Made by a program: the position numbers and the translations under genes. This document shows positions 36,934 to 46,967 of a stretch of DNA of 64,000 bases, one piece after another. Location: the NCBI RefSeq assembly GCF_021389935.1, contig NZ_CP089979.1, forward strand, positions 5,127,001 through 5,191,000, written 5' to 3'. Source of the stretch: Fulvivirga ligni (GTDB taxonomy: Bacteria; Bacteroidota; Bacteroidia; Cytophagales; Cyclobacteriaceae). The notes under the pieces were generated by a model. That model was not told the origin of the DNA. It worked only from the letters and a program-made list of their open reading frames with translations, and did not search any database. Every line of letters begins with the position of its first letter. Within the stretch, counting starts at the first letter, position 1.

Positions 36934-37271
36934 ATAAGCTCTTTTACACTTTCAGGAGGTCTACCAACCACTGCTTCATCACCTTTCACTACGATGGGTC
37001 TTTCCATCAGTTTTGGGTGATCAGCCATTGCTTGTAGCCATTCATCATCTGAAAGTTCTTTTCCTTTAAACTCCTCTTTGTAGATGGCCTCACCTTTACG
37101 GATGAGCTCTTGAGGCTCTACGCCCAATTTATCTACAACTTCCTTTAATTGAGCTTTACTCAAAGGAGTCTTTAAATATTCAACCACCTCCACATCAGCA
37201 CCGTTCTCTTCGATAATCTGAAGGGCCTGTCGGCTTTTGCTACATCTTGGGTTATGATAAATAGTAAGCAT
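36930..37271 (-). CDS. arsC: ArsC-family reductase (glutaredoxin-type arsenate reductase)
   Basis: This 113-residue protein has the thioredoxin-like ArsC fold with the active-site Cys10 in YHNPRCSKSRQAL, and the family segments VVEYLKTPLS and LMERPIVVKGDEAVVGRPPE. Glutaredoxin-dependent ArsC reduces arsenate to arsenite in the cytoplasm. There is no arsR, arsB or acr3 nearby, and it is packed 2 bp after hslV, so a housekeeping YffB/ArsC-like role is possible. Confidence 0.88.
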   Translation of the reverse strand: MLTIYHNPRCSKSRQALQIIEENGADVEVVEYLKTPLSKAQLKEVVDKLGVEPQELIRKGEAIYKEEFKGKELSDDEWLQAMADHPKLMERPIVVKGDEAVVGRPPESVKELI

Positions 37272-37273
37272 AA

Positions 37274-37819
37274 TTAAGATACTTTTTCTATTACCAGATT
37301 GTGGTTAGTGTAAATACAAATATCAGCTGCAATGTTAAGAGCTTCTCTCACCATTTCTTCAGCAGAAAGATGTGTAGCATGTTTTTTCAATGCCAAAGCC
37401 GCACTCTGAGCATACATAGAACCACTACCAATAGCCGCCACATCATGATCAGGCTCTAATACATCGCCTGTACCAGATATAATCAATACCTCGTCCTTAT
37501 CAGCAGCTATAAGCATAGCTTCTAATTTTCTCAGATATCTATCCATGCGCCAGTCTTTTGCTAACTCTATAGCCGCACGCTTCATACTACCACCATAGCT
37601 GTTGAGCTTTTCATCAAACCTTTCCAGTAAAGTAAAAGCATCAGCAGTAGACCCCGCAAAACCAGTAACAATCTTTCCATTCTGCAGCTTTCTAATCTTT
37701 TTCACATTCCCTTTAGCCACATAGTTTCCCATTGTAGCCTGACCGTCAGCTCCTATAGCTACCTCGCCGTTATGTATAACTGCTAATACAGTAGTTGATC
37801 TTACTTTAATTTTTCCCAT
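37274..37819 (-). CDS. hslV: ATP-dependent protease subunit HslV (ClpQ)
   Basis: This 181-residue protein has the HslV proteasome-like fold. The mature N-terminal threonine is T9 in RSTTVLAV, so a short propeptide must be removed. Also seen are [40 protein letters not shown] and [20 protein letters not shown]. HslV forms a two-ring peptidase with the unfoldase HslU (ClpY). hslU is not next to it, unlike in many bacteria. Confidence 0.95.
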   Translation of the reverse strand: MGKIKVRSTTVLAVIHNGEVAIGADGQATMGNYVAKGNVKKIRKLQNGKIVTGFAGSTADAFTLLERFDEKLNSYGGSMKRAAIELAKDWRMDRYLRKLEAMLIAADKDEVLIISGTGDVLEPDHDVAAIGSGSMYAQSAALALKKHATHLSAEEMVREALNIAADICIYTNHNLVIEKVS

Positions 37820-37837
37820 AAGTCTATTAAATAAATA

Positions 37838-37865
37838 ACCCTGATAGTAAAAGAACTACCAGGGT
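37838..37865 (-). terminator. Hairpin between pdhC and hslV
   Basis: On the minus strand ACCCTGGTAGT pairs with ACTATCAGGGT (11 pairs, one G-U) around a six-base loop. The U-run is missing, so termination would be weak or the element is a processing hairpin. Confidence 0.45.
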
Positions 37866-37890
37866 ATATTGTTTATTGTGTTTTGTATTT

Positions 37891-39534
37891 TTAAACTAAA
37901 AGTCTTACCGGATTTTCCAGCAATTCTTTCAGTGTTTGTAAGAAGGCTGCTCCCATGGCTCCGTCTACCACTCTGTGGTCTGAAGAAAGCGTTACTTTCA
38001 TCACGTTACCTGGTACTAGCTGACCGTTTTTCACCACAGCTGTTTGCTTAATACCTCCCACTGCCAGAATACATGCATCTGGTGGATTAATGATAGCTGT
38101 AAATTCTTCTACACCAAACATTCCTAGGTTAGAAATTGTGAATGTATTTCCTTCCCAGTCACTTGGTTGAAGTTTCTTACTGTGAGCCTTACCTACAAGG
38201 TCTTTCACCTCAGCAGAGATGTGAGATAGGGATTTGTTATCAGCAAACCTGATTACAGGCACTAATAAACCTTCCTCTACCGCTACAGCTACACCAATAT
38301 GAATATGCTTGTTAAATCTAATTTTATCTCCTAACCAGCTAGAATTGATTTTCGGGTGTTTTCTCAACGCTGCACTTACAGCCTTGATCACCATATCATT
38401 GAAACTGATTTTCACTGGAGAGTACTCGTTCATAGACTTTCTTGCTTCAATAGCAGCGTCCATGTTAATTTCCATGGTTACATAGAAATGAGGAGCAGTA
38501 AATTTACTTTCAGCTAAGCGCTTACCAATGGTTTTTCTCATTTGAGAAACGCTTATCTCGTCATAACTCTCTTCTCCTACCACCTGAGGAATGCTAATAG
38601 CTGATCCTTCAGCTGAAGTAGCAGCCTGAGTTGGTGCTTGAGCAGCAGCAGGTGTATAGTTCTCAACGTCTCTTTTTATGATTCGTCCATGATCACCAGA
38701 ACCTTTTATCTTAGTGATATCATAGCCTTTATCCTCTGCCATTTTCTTGGCTAATGGAGAAGCAATTACTCTTCCATTGCTACTTGCAGCAGGTGCAGAT
38801 GATTTTTCTTCTGTTGCAACAGGCTTAGACTCTTCCTTCGGAGCTTCTTTCTTAGCTTCCTTTTTCTCAGAGCTACCACCTTTTTGCTTGCTTTGGTGAG
38901 CCTTCAAAAGCTTCTCATAATCAGCTCCTTTTTCTCCCACTATAGCTAGCACGCCATCAACTTCTACAGAATCACCTTCTTCAACACCAATATATAAAAG
39001 AGTACCATCTTCATAAGACTCTAATTCCATAGTAGCCTTATCTGTTTCCACTTCAGCCATGATGTCTCCAGAAGAAACTTTATCACCAACTTTTACTTGC
39101 CAGCTAGCTATGGTTCCTTCTGTCATGGTATCACTCATTTTAGGCATTGTGATAACCATGGCATTTACATCAGAAGCATCTATTTCTTCAGCTCCTTCAT
39201 CATCAGACGAAGAATCTTCACTTTTCTCTTCTTTTGGTTCACTTTTAGATGAGCCTCCACTTTCTACATCTTTCAGCAGATCGCTTATATCTTCACCCTT
39301 CTCTCCAATGATTGCTATTACACCATCTACTGGTACAGCATCCTTCTCTTTTACGCCAATATGAAGTAAGGTACCGTCTTCATACGACTCCAACTCCATA
39401 GTTGCCTTATCTGTTTCTACTTCTGCTAAAATATCGCCCGATTTTACCGTGTCACCCTCCTTCACTAACCAAGACGCGATCACCCCTTCTTCCATGGTAT
39501 CGCTCATTTTGGGCATACGTATTACTTCTGCCAT
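37891..39534 (-). CDS. pdhC: Dihydrolipoyl acyltransferase (E2), pyruvate dehydrogenase type
   Basis: This 547-residue E2 has two N-terminal lipoyl domains, each with the lipoylation site VETDKATMELESYEDGTLL (residues about 35-55 and 165-185). Acidic and Ala/Pro linkers follow, then a peripheral subunit-binding domain (IASPLAKKMAEDKGYDITKI) and the catalytic domain ending in the HRVVDGAMGAAFL active-site region. It transfers acetyl groups from E1-bound thiamine to CoA. The start MAEVIRMPKMSDTMEEG is typical. No E1 or E3 gene adjoins it; the fused E1 at 6.2-8.3 kb is a possible partner. Confidence 0.94.
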   Translation of the reverse strand: MAEVIRMPKMSDTMEEGVIASWLVKEGDTVKSGDILAEVETDKATMELESYEDGTLLHIGVKEKDAVPVDGVIAIIGEKGEDISDLLKDVESGGSSKSEPKEEKSEDSSSDDEGAEEIDASDVNAMVITMPKMSDTMTEGTIASWQVKVGDKVSSGDIMAEVETDKATMELESYEDGTLLYIGVEEGDSVEVDGVLAIVGEKGADYEKLLKAHQSKQKGGSSEKKEAKKEAPKEESKPVATEEKSSAPAASSNGRVIASPLAKKMAEDKGYDITKIKGSGDHGRIIKRDVENYTPAAAQAPTQAATSAEGSAISIPQVVGEESYDEISVSQMRKTIGKRLAESKFTAPHFYVTMEINMDAAIEARKSMNEYSPVKISFNDMVIKAVSAALRKHPKINSSWLGDKIRFNKHIHIGVAVAVEEGLLVPVIRFADNKSLSHISAEVKDLVGKAHSKKLQPSDWEGNTFTISNLGMFGVEEFTAIINPPDACILAVGGIKQTAVVKNGQLVPGNVMKVTLSSDHRVVDGAMGAAFLQTLKELLENPVRLLV

Positions 39535-39617
39535 AGGTCTCTTTTAAAAATTTTGTGTCCAAAAATAGGGGTTAAAATCCCTTTATTCAAATAAATGATT
39601 TTTATTTTGTAAGGTTT

Positions 39618-42527
39618 TTAAAAATTGATGTTTGCCAGCAAAAATTCCACCTTAATACCACCGGCACTATAGGTACTTGCCTGAGCAGAAGTGACCCTCA
39701 CGCCCAATGAAAATTCCGGAGGAAAACGCAGGAAATTCACATCAAATAGAAAATCTGCTCCTATGGAATTAAAAGTACCCTGAGCTTTCAGCTGCCTTCT
39801 TTGCTCATAATTAACCACATCGATCTTGCCATACCCATAATCATAAAACAGATTAGCTCTTAGTCGCTTAATATTTAAAATAGGACCTAAAGCCACATCA
39901 GGATACCATAGAGGCAGGGTATAGTTAAATGATAAAGAATAAAAATCCTCCCAGGTACTATGAGAATACCCCCTTGGTAATGGTATTTGATTCCTTAGTA
40001 AATAAGTATCGTTAGATAATGTATCTACCTTCCATTTTTTGTGCTGCAGAGCGCCTCTTACATAAAAGGAATGATTTTTAAGAATACCCGGGAAATACAG
40101 AGTGAGTCTGGCCGCTGTTTGTCCAGCATCATAATCAGCCGTGAAAGGCGATGATGTATGAGAAAAAGCGATAGACTGCCCCCATTTACTATTTATATCC
40201 CTGGCACTTTGCTTTAGAAGCCTATAATAACTTAAGCCCACTGCATTGGTAATTAAATTACCATTGGCTTGCTGATCAAGGAAAGCCCTATCCTCCTGAT
40301 TGTAATCAGAAACTTTGGTCAGTTCCACTTCATTACTAACCTCTAACTGACTATGATACTTAGAACGTGTAAGCAACAAAGGCAATCTTACCCCGGCACT
40401 GGCTTGAGTTTCCTTCCAATTAAAATCTACATTTTGAGGTTCACCATCAACTCTCACGGTTTCTGTGGATGATCTATCTCCTTTGCTTACGGATAAATCA
40501 AAGATGGGAAACCAGCCCTGGTAGCTAACATTGGCTGAGGCATAGCCCGTTTTCTCCTGAATATCATAAGTATAGCCTAATGAAATGTCTGTGGTGCTTA
40601 AAACATTTCTCGAAAAAACCCCTAGTTGAGCTCGCGTTAAATCAGTGGTAGCATATGGCCCCCAGCTATGGATATTAAAGGCATGTCCTAACTTACTGTA
40701 ATTCTTTTCTTCATATTCCTTCTTCTCTACATTGGCCAGAATATCCTTATGTCCTTCTTGCTCTACCAATGGCTCGTAGTACTTAAGACTTCGATCTTCT
40801 ACATTCTCCAGAGCCTTCCAGTTTTCTGGTTGAAAGGGCACCTTTACTACATCAAAGCCATCAGCCGTGTAATCATTATAATAAATCCATTGGCCTTTTC
40901 TTGAAATACTAGGATTATAAGCTCCGAACTTACTACTCGTAACCTGATAAATACTACCGGAATTGATGTTCTTAGCATAGATGTTATCAATTCCATTATA
41001 AGGTGAGTTGTAAAACAGCCACTCTCCTTGCAATACCGGATGTCCTACGTTTTCGTCACCAGCATCCATTAATACTTTTTCAGTTCTTGACTTCAGGTCA
41101 ATACTTACAATCTGCTTTTTTGAATCGCTGATTTTTAAAGCCACAACCTGATCTCCTGAACTGTCCCAACGTGCCATGGCATAAAGAGCATTATCAGGAT
41201 CTGAATATTTATCCTGCTCATTACCAGAATTATAATCTATCACAGCTAGATAATTTTTACCTTCTTCAGAATTGGCGGCTGCCACTATTCTCTCTCCATC
41301 AGGTGAAAGTGCGGCAGAGGTATATCTACTTTTGCGAGTAATAGTTTTAGCTTCACCACTATTAAAATCATAAGCCTTTATTACGCTGTAGTTCTTCTGT
41401 CTCCACCTGGGATCATAGTTGTATTCATTCCAAACCAATATATCATTCTCCAGACTGAGCATACCACCCAGATTCATGATGCCTGGAGTAAACACCCTTG
41501 TCTCCTTACCCTTTTCATCCAACTGTACGATGGTTTGAATATCCGCAATTCCAGATTTTAATGCTATTACACCGCCATTGCTAAGCTCCTGAGGAAACTG
41601 ATAATCAGTGAACCCTTCACCCTTTCTGTTATTTACTCTTTCAAAAGAAGATAATTCTAATCCCTTAAGTTGTTCCGTCCAAAGGCCATCTAACTCATCC
41701 ATCATATGATTATAGCTAGGAACCAGAAAACTGCCTGTATGGATTTTCATACTGTTGGAGAACATAAAAGGCACAAATGGCCAGAAAAATGAAGTATGTG
41801 AAACATCTTCCCAAACGTTCTTATCCTGCTTTTCTCTCCTTAAATGGGTAACGAAGTGATAGCCCAGCACATAGTGATTAGGTATAAAATCTTTATATGA
41901 TCTAAGGTGCTGCTTATGGTAGTTGTATTGTTTCTTATCCAGAAGATTCGCCCTAAAAGCTCTGTTAAAAGAAGGCATTCTTCCTCTGCCGCTAGAAGTA
42001 AAAGCAGTTTCTGTAGCTACGGCGTCACCTTCCCAAAACCAGGGTGGTGCTGCACAATAGGCCATAGCTGCCTGAGTATTCTCACCAAATAAATAATAAA
42101 GCACTCTATTAAATCCTGTCTTACTGTGCTGATACTGAATAACATGCCTAAACTCATGCACCGCCAGCAGATCTAACCATTCATTATTGCCAATGAAATT
42201 ATAATCCTGAGGTGGCATAGTTTGAAACTCTGACCTTCTTGGCCCTAAGGTGACAAAGCCATTCGAAACAGCATTCTTATTTTGAAGCACAATAGATATC
42301 CTCTTTGGAGGCTTATCTCCCATACTTTCAGACTCTGGCTGGTGTAAACTTTGAAGCTTATTAGCCAGATCCTGGGCATTACCAGAAAAGTTTTCAGGAT
42401 AGATTACTCTAAACCCAGGCGTTACAATTTGCTTCCATTTTACTGATGGCGGATTGTTCTCTAATACCTGACCCTGAGAATTTGCGTAGAAGGAGAATAG
42501 GAGAAATAATATTAAGTAGTACCTCAT
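39618..42527 (-). CDS. Secreted HExxH protein with beta-propeller and outer-membrane barrel-like C-terminus
   Basis: This 969-residue protein has a signal peptide (MRYYLILFLLFSFYANSQG). The N-terminal region (to about 330) contains VHEFRHVIQYQHS, a HExxH zinc-peptidase-type motif, near residue 126. The middle (about 330-620) has WD40-like/PD40 repeats of TolB type (SPDGERIVAAAN, ISRKGQWIYYND). The C-terminal third is strand-rich with alternating aromatic residues (SLGYTYDIQEKTGYASANVSYQGW, ANLFYDYGYGKIDV) and ends in NINF, like an outer-membrane barrel. Function is not known; a surface or periplasmic peptidase is inferred. Confidence 0.75.
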   Translation of the reverse strand: MRYYLILFLLFSFYANSQGQVLENNPPSVKWKQIVTPGFRVIYPENFSGNAQDLANKLQSLHQPESESMGDKPPKRISIVLQNKNAVSNGFVTLGPRRSEFQTMPPQDYNFIGNNEWLDLLAVHEFRHVIQYQHSKTGFNRVLYYLFGENTQAAMAYCAAPPWFWEGDAVATETAFTSSGRGRMPSFNRAFRANLLDKKQYNYHKQHLRSYKDFIPNHYVLGYHFVTHLRREKQDKNVWEDVSHTSFFWPFVPFMFSNSMKIHTGSFLVPSYNHMMDELDGLWTEQLKGLELSSFERVNNRKGEGFTDYQFPQELSNGGVIALKSGIADIQTIVQLDEKGKETRVFTPGIMNLGGMLSLENDILVWNEYNYDPRWRQKNYSVIKAYDFNSGEAKTITRKSRYTSAALSPDGERIVAAANSEEGKNYLAVIDYNSGNEQDKYSDPDNALYAMARWDSSGDQVVALKISDSKKQIVSIDLKSRTEKVLMDAGDENVGHPVLQGEWLFYNSPYNGIDNIYAKNINSGSIYQVTSSKFGAYNPSISRKGQWIYYNDYTADGFDVVKVPFQPENWKALENVEDRSLKYYEPLVEQEGHKDILANVEKKEYEEKNYSKLGHAFNIHSWGPYATTDLTRAQLGVFSRNVLSTTDISLGYTYDIQEKTGYASANVSYQGWFPIFDLSVSKGDRSSTETVRVDGEPQNVDFNWKETQASAGVRLPLLLTRSKYHSQLEVSNEVELTKVSDYNQEDRAFLDQQANGNLITNAVGLSYYRLLKQSARDINSKWGQSIAFSHTSSPFTADYDAGQTAARLTLYFPGILKNHSFYVRGALQHKKWKVDTLSNDTYLLRNQIPLPRGYSHSTWEDFYSLSFNYTLPLWYPDVALGPILNIKRLRANLFYDYGYGKIDVVNYEQRRQLKAQGTFNSIGADFLFDVNFLRFPPEFSLGVRVTSAQASTYSAGGIKVEFLLANINF

Positions 42528-42685
42528 GATTAAAGACAGAATATTTGGCCAAATTAATACTTATACAAATAAATGTACCACTTACTAAAATAAAACTCCT
42601 TTTAAACAGAAAAGAATAATATGATTCACTTATTATTTATAATTTAAGTCTCCAAAATATTAAACATCATTAACAAATGTGCTTT

Positions 42686-45535
42686 ATGAAGAAATTACTA
42701 ATGAGTTTTTTCCTTATCTCACTGGTGCTTTTACAGGCCTGTGTAGATTCAGGAGAAAGTCAGATGTCAAAGGAAGAACTTTCCATTGATTATGAAAAGA
42801 TGACTTTACCCAACGGACTTGATGTAATACTACACCAAGACAAATCAGACCCCATAGTGGCTGTAGCCATACTTATCCATGCCGGGTCTGACCGCGAAAA
42901 GCCAGGAAGAACGGGATTTGCCCACTTCTTTGAACATATGCTTTTCCAAAGATCTGAAAACGTGCCTGAAGGCGCATTCTTCAAAAACATAAACGAATGG
43001 GGTGGCACCTTCAACGGAGGCACCTGGACAGACGGCACTGTTTATTATGAAGTGGTACCAAAAGATGCTTTAGAGAAAGTACTCTGGATGGAGTCTGATA
43101 GAATGGGTTATTTTATTAACTCAGTGACTACAGCCAGCCTTGAAGGTGAAAAGCCAGTAGTACAAAATGAAAAACGTCAGCGTTATGATAACGTGGCTTA
43201 TGGTAACACCAGTGCGGTGATCAACAAAGCACTTTACCCGCCATCACATCCTTATAACTGGTTGACTATCGGTGAATTAGAAGACCTTCAAAACGCCACT
43301 TTAGATGACGTTAAAGAATTCTACGAAGAATATTATGGTCCAAACAACGCTACATTGGTGTTAACTGGTGATTTCGATAAAGAATCAACCAAAAAATTAA
43401 TTGAGAAGTATTTCGGTGAGATTCCTTCCAGAGGTACAGATAAACCACTTGATCCACAGCCAGTAAAACTAGATTCAACCATCCAGATCTACCATGAAGA
43501 CAACTTTGCCAGTCTTCCTGAATTAAGATTAACCTGGCCTACGGTAGAGCAATATAACAAAGACCAATGGGCGCTGGATGTATTGGGAGATATTCTTTCT
43601 GATGGAAAGAGAGCACCTCTTTACAAAGTAATTGTAGAAGAAGGTGAATTAGCTCCGGATGTAAGTGCCTATAACAGCTCAAACGAACTTGCAGGAACCT
43701 TTACTATTAGGGTTAGAGCCAATGCAGAAGTAAACTTAGATACTGTAAAAACAGAAGTTTTTGCTGCCCTTGCCAAGTTTGAAAAAGAAGGAGTCAATCA
43801 AAAAGATCTTGACAGAATTAAAGCCGGTTTAGAGACCAATTTCTATAATGGTATTTCCAGTGTGCTAGGTAAAGCCTTCCAACTGGCCACTTATAATGAA
43901 TTCGCCGGTAGCCCTGATTATGTAAAGACAGACATAAAAAATATCAAAGCTGTGACAGCTGAAGATGTTAAGGCTGTTTATGATAAGTACATCAAAGGAA
44001 AGCATTATATCCTAACCAGTTTTGTACCTAAGGGGCAGACAGCCTTAGCTGTAGGTTCTAGTGCAAAGGCTGACATAAAAGAAGAGGCCATTGTTCAAAA
44101 TGAACAGACCGCTGTAGTAGATCAGGAACCTTCTGATGACTACGCCAGAACTGAAAGCTCTTTTGATAGAACAATAGAGCCAGAATTTGGTGAGGCACCA
44201 TTACTTACCCCTCCTACCATCTGGACTAGCGAGCTATCGAATGGCATGAACGTTTATGGCATTGAAGCTACTGAGTTACCGCTGGTTAACTTTAGCATTC
44301 GCATAGACGGTGGACATAAAGCTGACGATCCTAATAAAGTAGGTGTAGCTTACATGATCACTGATCTTATGATGGAAGGAACAAAAAACAAAACTCCTGA
44401 AGAGTTAGAAGATGCCATCGGCCAGTTAGGTGCAAACGTAAACATGTACACATCTAACGATGCCATCACCATTTCTGCTAACTGTCTTTCTAGAAATTAT
44501 GATTCTACACTTGCCTTAGTTCAGGAGATTCTACTTGAGCCAAGATGGGACAGCAAAGAGTTTGAAAGAATCAAGAAAGCCGCCGTTAACCGCATACAGC
44601 AGAGAGATGTAAATCCTAACTCACTAGCTGCTATGGTTATGGATGTAAAACTTTACGGAAAGGACAATATTTTAGGTAAGCCTATCGCGGGTACTATAGA
44701 ATCTATTGAGTCTATTACCTTAGATGATATGAAGGCTTATTATAACAAATACTTCTCTCCTTCTATCGCTAACTTCCACCTGGCTGGAAATATATCTAAA
44801 GATAAAGTAAAGAGCTCAGTGGCCTCTTTAGGTGAAAACTGGGCTTCAAAAGAAGTAAGCTTTCCTGAGCTAAAATCTAACCCTGTGCCCGAAACTCCTC
44901 AGGTATATTTCGTAGATGTACCTCAAGCCAAACAATCAGTAATTCAGATTGCAAGATTAGCAGTAAGCGGAAACGGAGAAGATTATTTCCCATTAACAGT
45001 GGCTAACTACAGACTTGGAGCCGGATCTGGAGGCAGATTATTCCAAGTGCTAAGAGAAGACAAAGGTTATACTTATGGTGCTTATTCTTATGTAGAAAGA
45101 AATCCTTATATGGGTGCATTTGTAGCCAGTTCAAGTGTTAAATCGAACGTTACCTTAGAAGCTATGGAAGCCTTCAAAGAAGTAATAGGCACTTATGCTG
45201 AAACCTATACCGATGAAGACCTTGAAAAAACAAAGAATGCGTTAATCAAACAGAATACTCGCAAGTTTGAGACCTTGTATTCATTGGTAGGTATTCTTCA
45301 AACCATTAGCGAATATGACTTGCCTTTAGATTATATTGATAAGGAGCAGGAAACACTTCAAAATATGACTGTAGAAGATGTTCAGGGCCTTGTGCAGAAA
45401 TATATGGATTTGAACAAAATGACTTATGTAATAGTGGGTGATAAAGAGACTCAGCTGGAAAGACTTAAGGTAGATGGCATAGGAAGCCCTCAACTAATAG
45501 ACAAAACCGGTGAGGCTACAGAGCCTTCTATGTAA
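42686..45535 (+). CDS. M16-family zinc peptidase lipoprotein, two-domain
   Basis: This 949-residue lipoprotein has the signal MKKLLMSFFLISLVLLQAC (the ATG at 42686 is preferred to one three codons earlier). The first M16 repeat has the inverted zinc motif HFFEHMLFQ and the downstream glutamate region NEKRQRYDNVAYG. A second M16 pair follows from about residue 510 (LSNGMNVYGIEATELPLVNF) without a zinc site, as is normal, and ends with the R/Y pair segment GGRLFQVLREDKGYTYGAYS. It probably degrades peptides in the periplasm. It is monocistronic, with a terminator that overlaps the next gene. Confidence 0.92.
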   Translation: MKKLLMSFFLISLVLLQACVDSGESQMSKEELSIDYEKMTLPNGLDVILHQDKSDPIVAVAILIHAGSDREKPGRTGFAHFFEHMLFQRSENVPEGAFFKNINEWGGTFNGGTWTDGTVYYEVVPKDALEKVLWMESDRMGYFINSVTTASLEGEKPVVQNEKRQRYDNVAYGNTSAVINKALYPPSHPYNWLTIGELEDLQNATLDDVKEFYEEYYGPNNATLVLTGDFDKESTKKLIEKYFGEIPSRGTDKPLDPQPVKLDSTIQIYHEDNFASLPELRLTWPTVEQYNKDQWALDVLGDILSDGKRAPLYKVIVEEGELAPDVSAYNSSNELAGTFTIRVRANAEVNLDTVKTEVFAALAKFEKEGVNQKDLDRIKAGLETNFYNGISSVLGKAFQLATYNEFAGSPDYVKTDIKNIKAVTAEDVKAVYDKYIKGKHYILTSFVPKGQTALAVGSSAKADIKEEAIVQNEQTAVVDQEPSDDYARTESSFDRTIEPEFGEAPLLTPPTIWTSELSNGMNVYGIEATELPLVNFSIRIDGGHKADDPNKVGVAYMITDLMMEGTKNKTPEELEDAIGQLGANVNMYTSNDAITISANCLSRNYDSTLALVQEILLEPRWDSKEFERIKKAAVNRIQQRDVNPNSLAAMVMDVKLYGKDNILGKPIAGTIESIESITLDDMKAYYNKYFSPSIANFHLAGNISKDKVKSSVASLGENWASKEVSFPELKSNPVPETPQVYFVDVPQAKQSVIQIARLAVSGNGEDYFPLTVANYRLGAGSGGRLFQVLREDKGYTYGAYSYVERNPYMGAFVASSSVKSNVTLEAMEAFKEVIGTYAETYTDEDLEKTKNALIKQNTRKFETLYSLVGILQTISEYDLPLDYIDKEQETLQNMTVEDVQGLVQKYMDLNKMTYVIVGDKETQLERLKVDGIGSPQLIDKTGEATEPSM

Positions 45536-45554
45536 GAAGAGAAATTAATTGATA

Positions 45555-46637
45555 CTAAGCCGATTGCCTTTTTGGGTGATCGGCTTTTTTTGTGAGAAAC
45601 ATATTAGGGATAACCAACTGAAAGAAGGAGCCATTTTTAGAAGTACTGATCAGCTCCACATGCCCGTTTAACTTATGAGCCGTGATCAATGACAGGTAAA
45701 GCCCCAATCCCGACCCTGTAGATAGCTCACTCCCCCTGAAGAACATTTCAAATATCTTCTTTTCCAGATTTGAGTTGATTCCGATACCGTTATCCTTTAC
45801 ATCTATGGTAAGGTTATTTTGATTCACCTTTACTTTAAGATCAACCCTAGAGTTAACAATGGCTGACTTATACTTTACAGCATTGTGAATTAACGGCGAA
45901 AGACATTTTTCTATCAAATATGTGTCACTGGTAAAGGGGCTATCAATGTCATATTCACAGTTTATCTCCACACCTGATTTTTCTAGTCTCAAATCATAGA
46001 TAATCTGTGATACTAAAGTTTGAATATCTATCCTCCCTAAATCTACCACTGCTGAATCTATCAAAGCCAGGTGATTAATATCTTCCATCAGATCGTTTTG
46101 CTTCTTCATGGTCGCCTCGATCAATGATAGGCATTCCATCTGCTGAGAATTAGCATCTCTTTTAATCAGGTCTACTAAACCTAAAATCGTAGAGATGGGC
46201 GCCTTCAGGTCATGTGAAGTTTTGTACATGAGGTGATCATACTCATAACTGACACGCTTCAGCCTTCTATTATCATTGATGGTACTGGGGATGTCATGAA
46301 TAATGATAAATGCAAGCGGCCCATTATGATCTACCAGCTGAATTTTGATTTGCACTGCCCTTAGAACCCCATGCCTGTTCTCCACTCTGCACTCCTGAAC
46401 AATCTTCTCTCCATTCAGGAGCTTCCTCCAGTAAGATTCCCAAGTCAGTATAGAAATCTCTCTTACATATTTAAAAATCTGATGCTCGTAAAGATAATCT
46501 TTCGATTGCCCTAGTAATGTGGCGCAGGCATTGTTTACAGCCATAATATCACCTTGCTGATTTACCCAAAGCAGGGTATCATTGAGGTTATCCAGTGCAT
46601 CAGCACACTGATCTGAAAGGTTTAGATTCTCTCGCAA
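45555..46637 (-). CDS. PAS-domain histidine kinase (no membrane segment)
   Basis: This 360-residue kinase has an N-terminal PAS domain (residues 10-120, DTLLWVNQQGDIMAVNNACATLLG). A HisKA-type dimerisation domain follows with H142 in YKTSHDLKAPISTILGLVDL, then a HATPase domain (N-box LIHNAVKYKSA, G1 DVKDNGIGIN, G2 TGSGLGLYLS). It should autophosphorylate in the cytoplasm. No regulator is fused or directly adjacent; the nearest are the atypical receiver at 47.4 kb and the NarL-type regulator at 48 kb. It lies 17 bp downstream of a 28-codon membrane peptide and is likely co-transcribed with it from a promoter with an upstream palindrome. Confidence 0.9.
   Translation of the reverse strand: MRENLNLSDQCADALDNLNDTLLWVNQQGDIMAVNNACATLLGQSKDYLYEHQIFKYVREISILTWESYWRKLLNGEKIVQECRVENRHGVLRAVQIKIQLVDHNGPLAFIIIHDIPSTINDNRRLKRVSYEYDHLMYKTSHDLKAPISTILGLVDLIKRDANSQQMECLSLIEATMKKQNDLMEDINHLALIDSAVVDLGRIDIQTLVSQIIYDLRLEKSGVEINCEYDIDSPFTSDTYLIEKCLSPLIHNAVKYKSAIVNSRVDLKVKVNQNNLTIDVKDNGIGINSNLEKKIFEMFFRGSELSTGSGLGLYLSLITAHKLNGHVELISTSKNGSFFQLVIPNMFLTKKADHPKRQSA
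45557..45591. terminator. Bidirectional terminator overlapping the 3' end of the kinase gene
   Basis: AAGCCGAT (45557-45564) pairs with ATCGGCTT (45579-45586), followed by a T-run. It serves the M16 gene and lies within the last codons of the convergent histidine kinase. Confidence 0.85.
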
Positions 46638-46654
46638 TGGCTTTTTGGTTTAAT

Positions 46655-46741
46655 TTAAAAAAGACTCAAAAAAACAGAAGCAAGGGCCAGGCCCATCGTA
46701 AAAAGAAGTACTAGCGAATTATCAATAAGCCGATTGTTCAT
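46655..46741 (-). CDS. Putative 28-residue membrane peptide
   Basis: ATG at 46741 opens MNNRLIDNSLVLLFTMGLAL, then eight residues ending SLF. It is one hydrophobic helix after a short polar N-terminus. It sits 17 bp before the PAS kinase and 25 bp after a near-consensus -7 box (CATATTTG, minus strand, 46766-46773) that has a palindrome 46 bp upstream. The position and promoter support a real gene; the sequence is not recognised. Confidence 0.5.
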   Translation of the reverse strand: MNNRLIDNSLVLLFTMGLALASVFLSLF

Positions 46742-46818
46742 ATTGACCTTATTTATTGTACTATACAAATATGGCAGGATAAAAAGGCTTTTATGTAAGG
46801 GTTGATTCTTAATTGAGA

Positions 46819-46830
46819 AAATACGTATTA
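46819..46830. promoter_or_regulatory. Signalling-island palindrome, site A
   Basis: AAATACGTATTA matches the palindrome AAATACGTATTT at 11 of 12 positions. It lies 78 bp upstream of the small membrane peptide and 46 bp from its -7 box. Confidence 0.55.
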
Positions 46831-46890
46831 CACGTATCCTCATTTTTTGGCAGGAAAAATCACAATAAAGAGAGAAAAAATTGTTAAACG

Positions 46891-46923
46891 AAAAAAGAGC
46901 GTCTGTTGCCAGCACGCTCTTCT
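46891..46923 (-). terminator. Terminator of the small lipoprotein gene
   Basis: On the minus strand AGAGCGT-N11-ACGCTCT is followed by a T-run, 32 bp past the lipoprotein stop codon. Confidence 0.8.
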
Positions 46924-46933
46924 TTTACTTAAC

Positions 46934-46967
46934 TAATCAACCTAAACCCTAATCTTAAATATCTTTA
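46934..46967. repeat. 3'-tail direct repeat, copy 1
   Basis: About 32 bp shared with 47305-47336 (TAATCAACCTAAACC, then TCTTAAA and ATCTTT). It covers the last codons and 3' untranslated region of the small lipoprotein gene. Confidence 0.6.

Noticed and set aside
46655-46915. An 86-codon minus-strand frame upstream of the PAS kinase
   Set aside because: Only the last 28 codons look like a protein and have promoter support; the upstream part overlaps a terminator and the promoter region, so only the short frame is listed.
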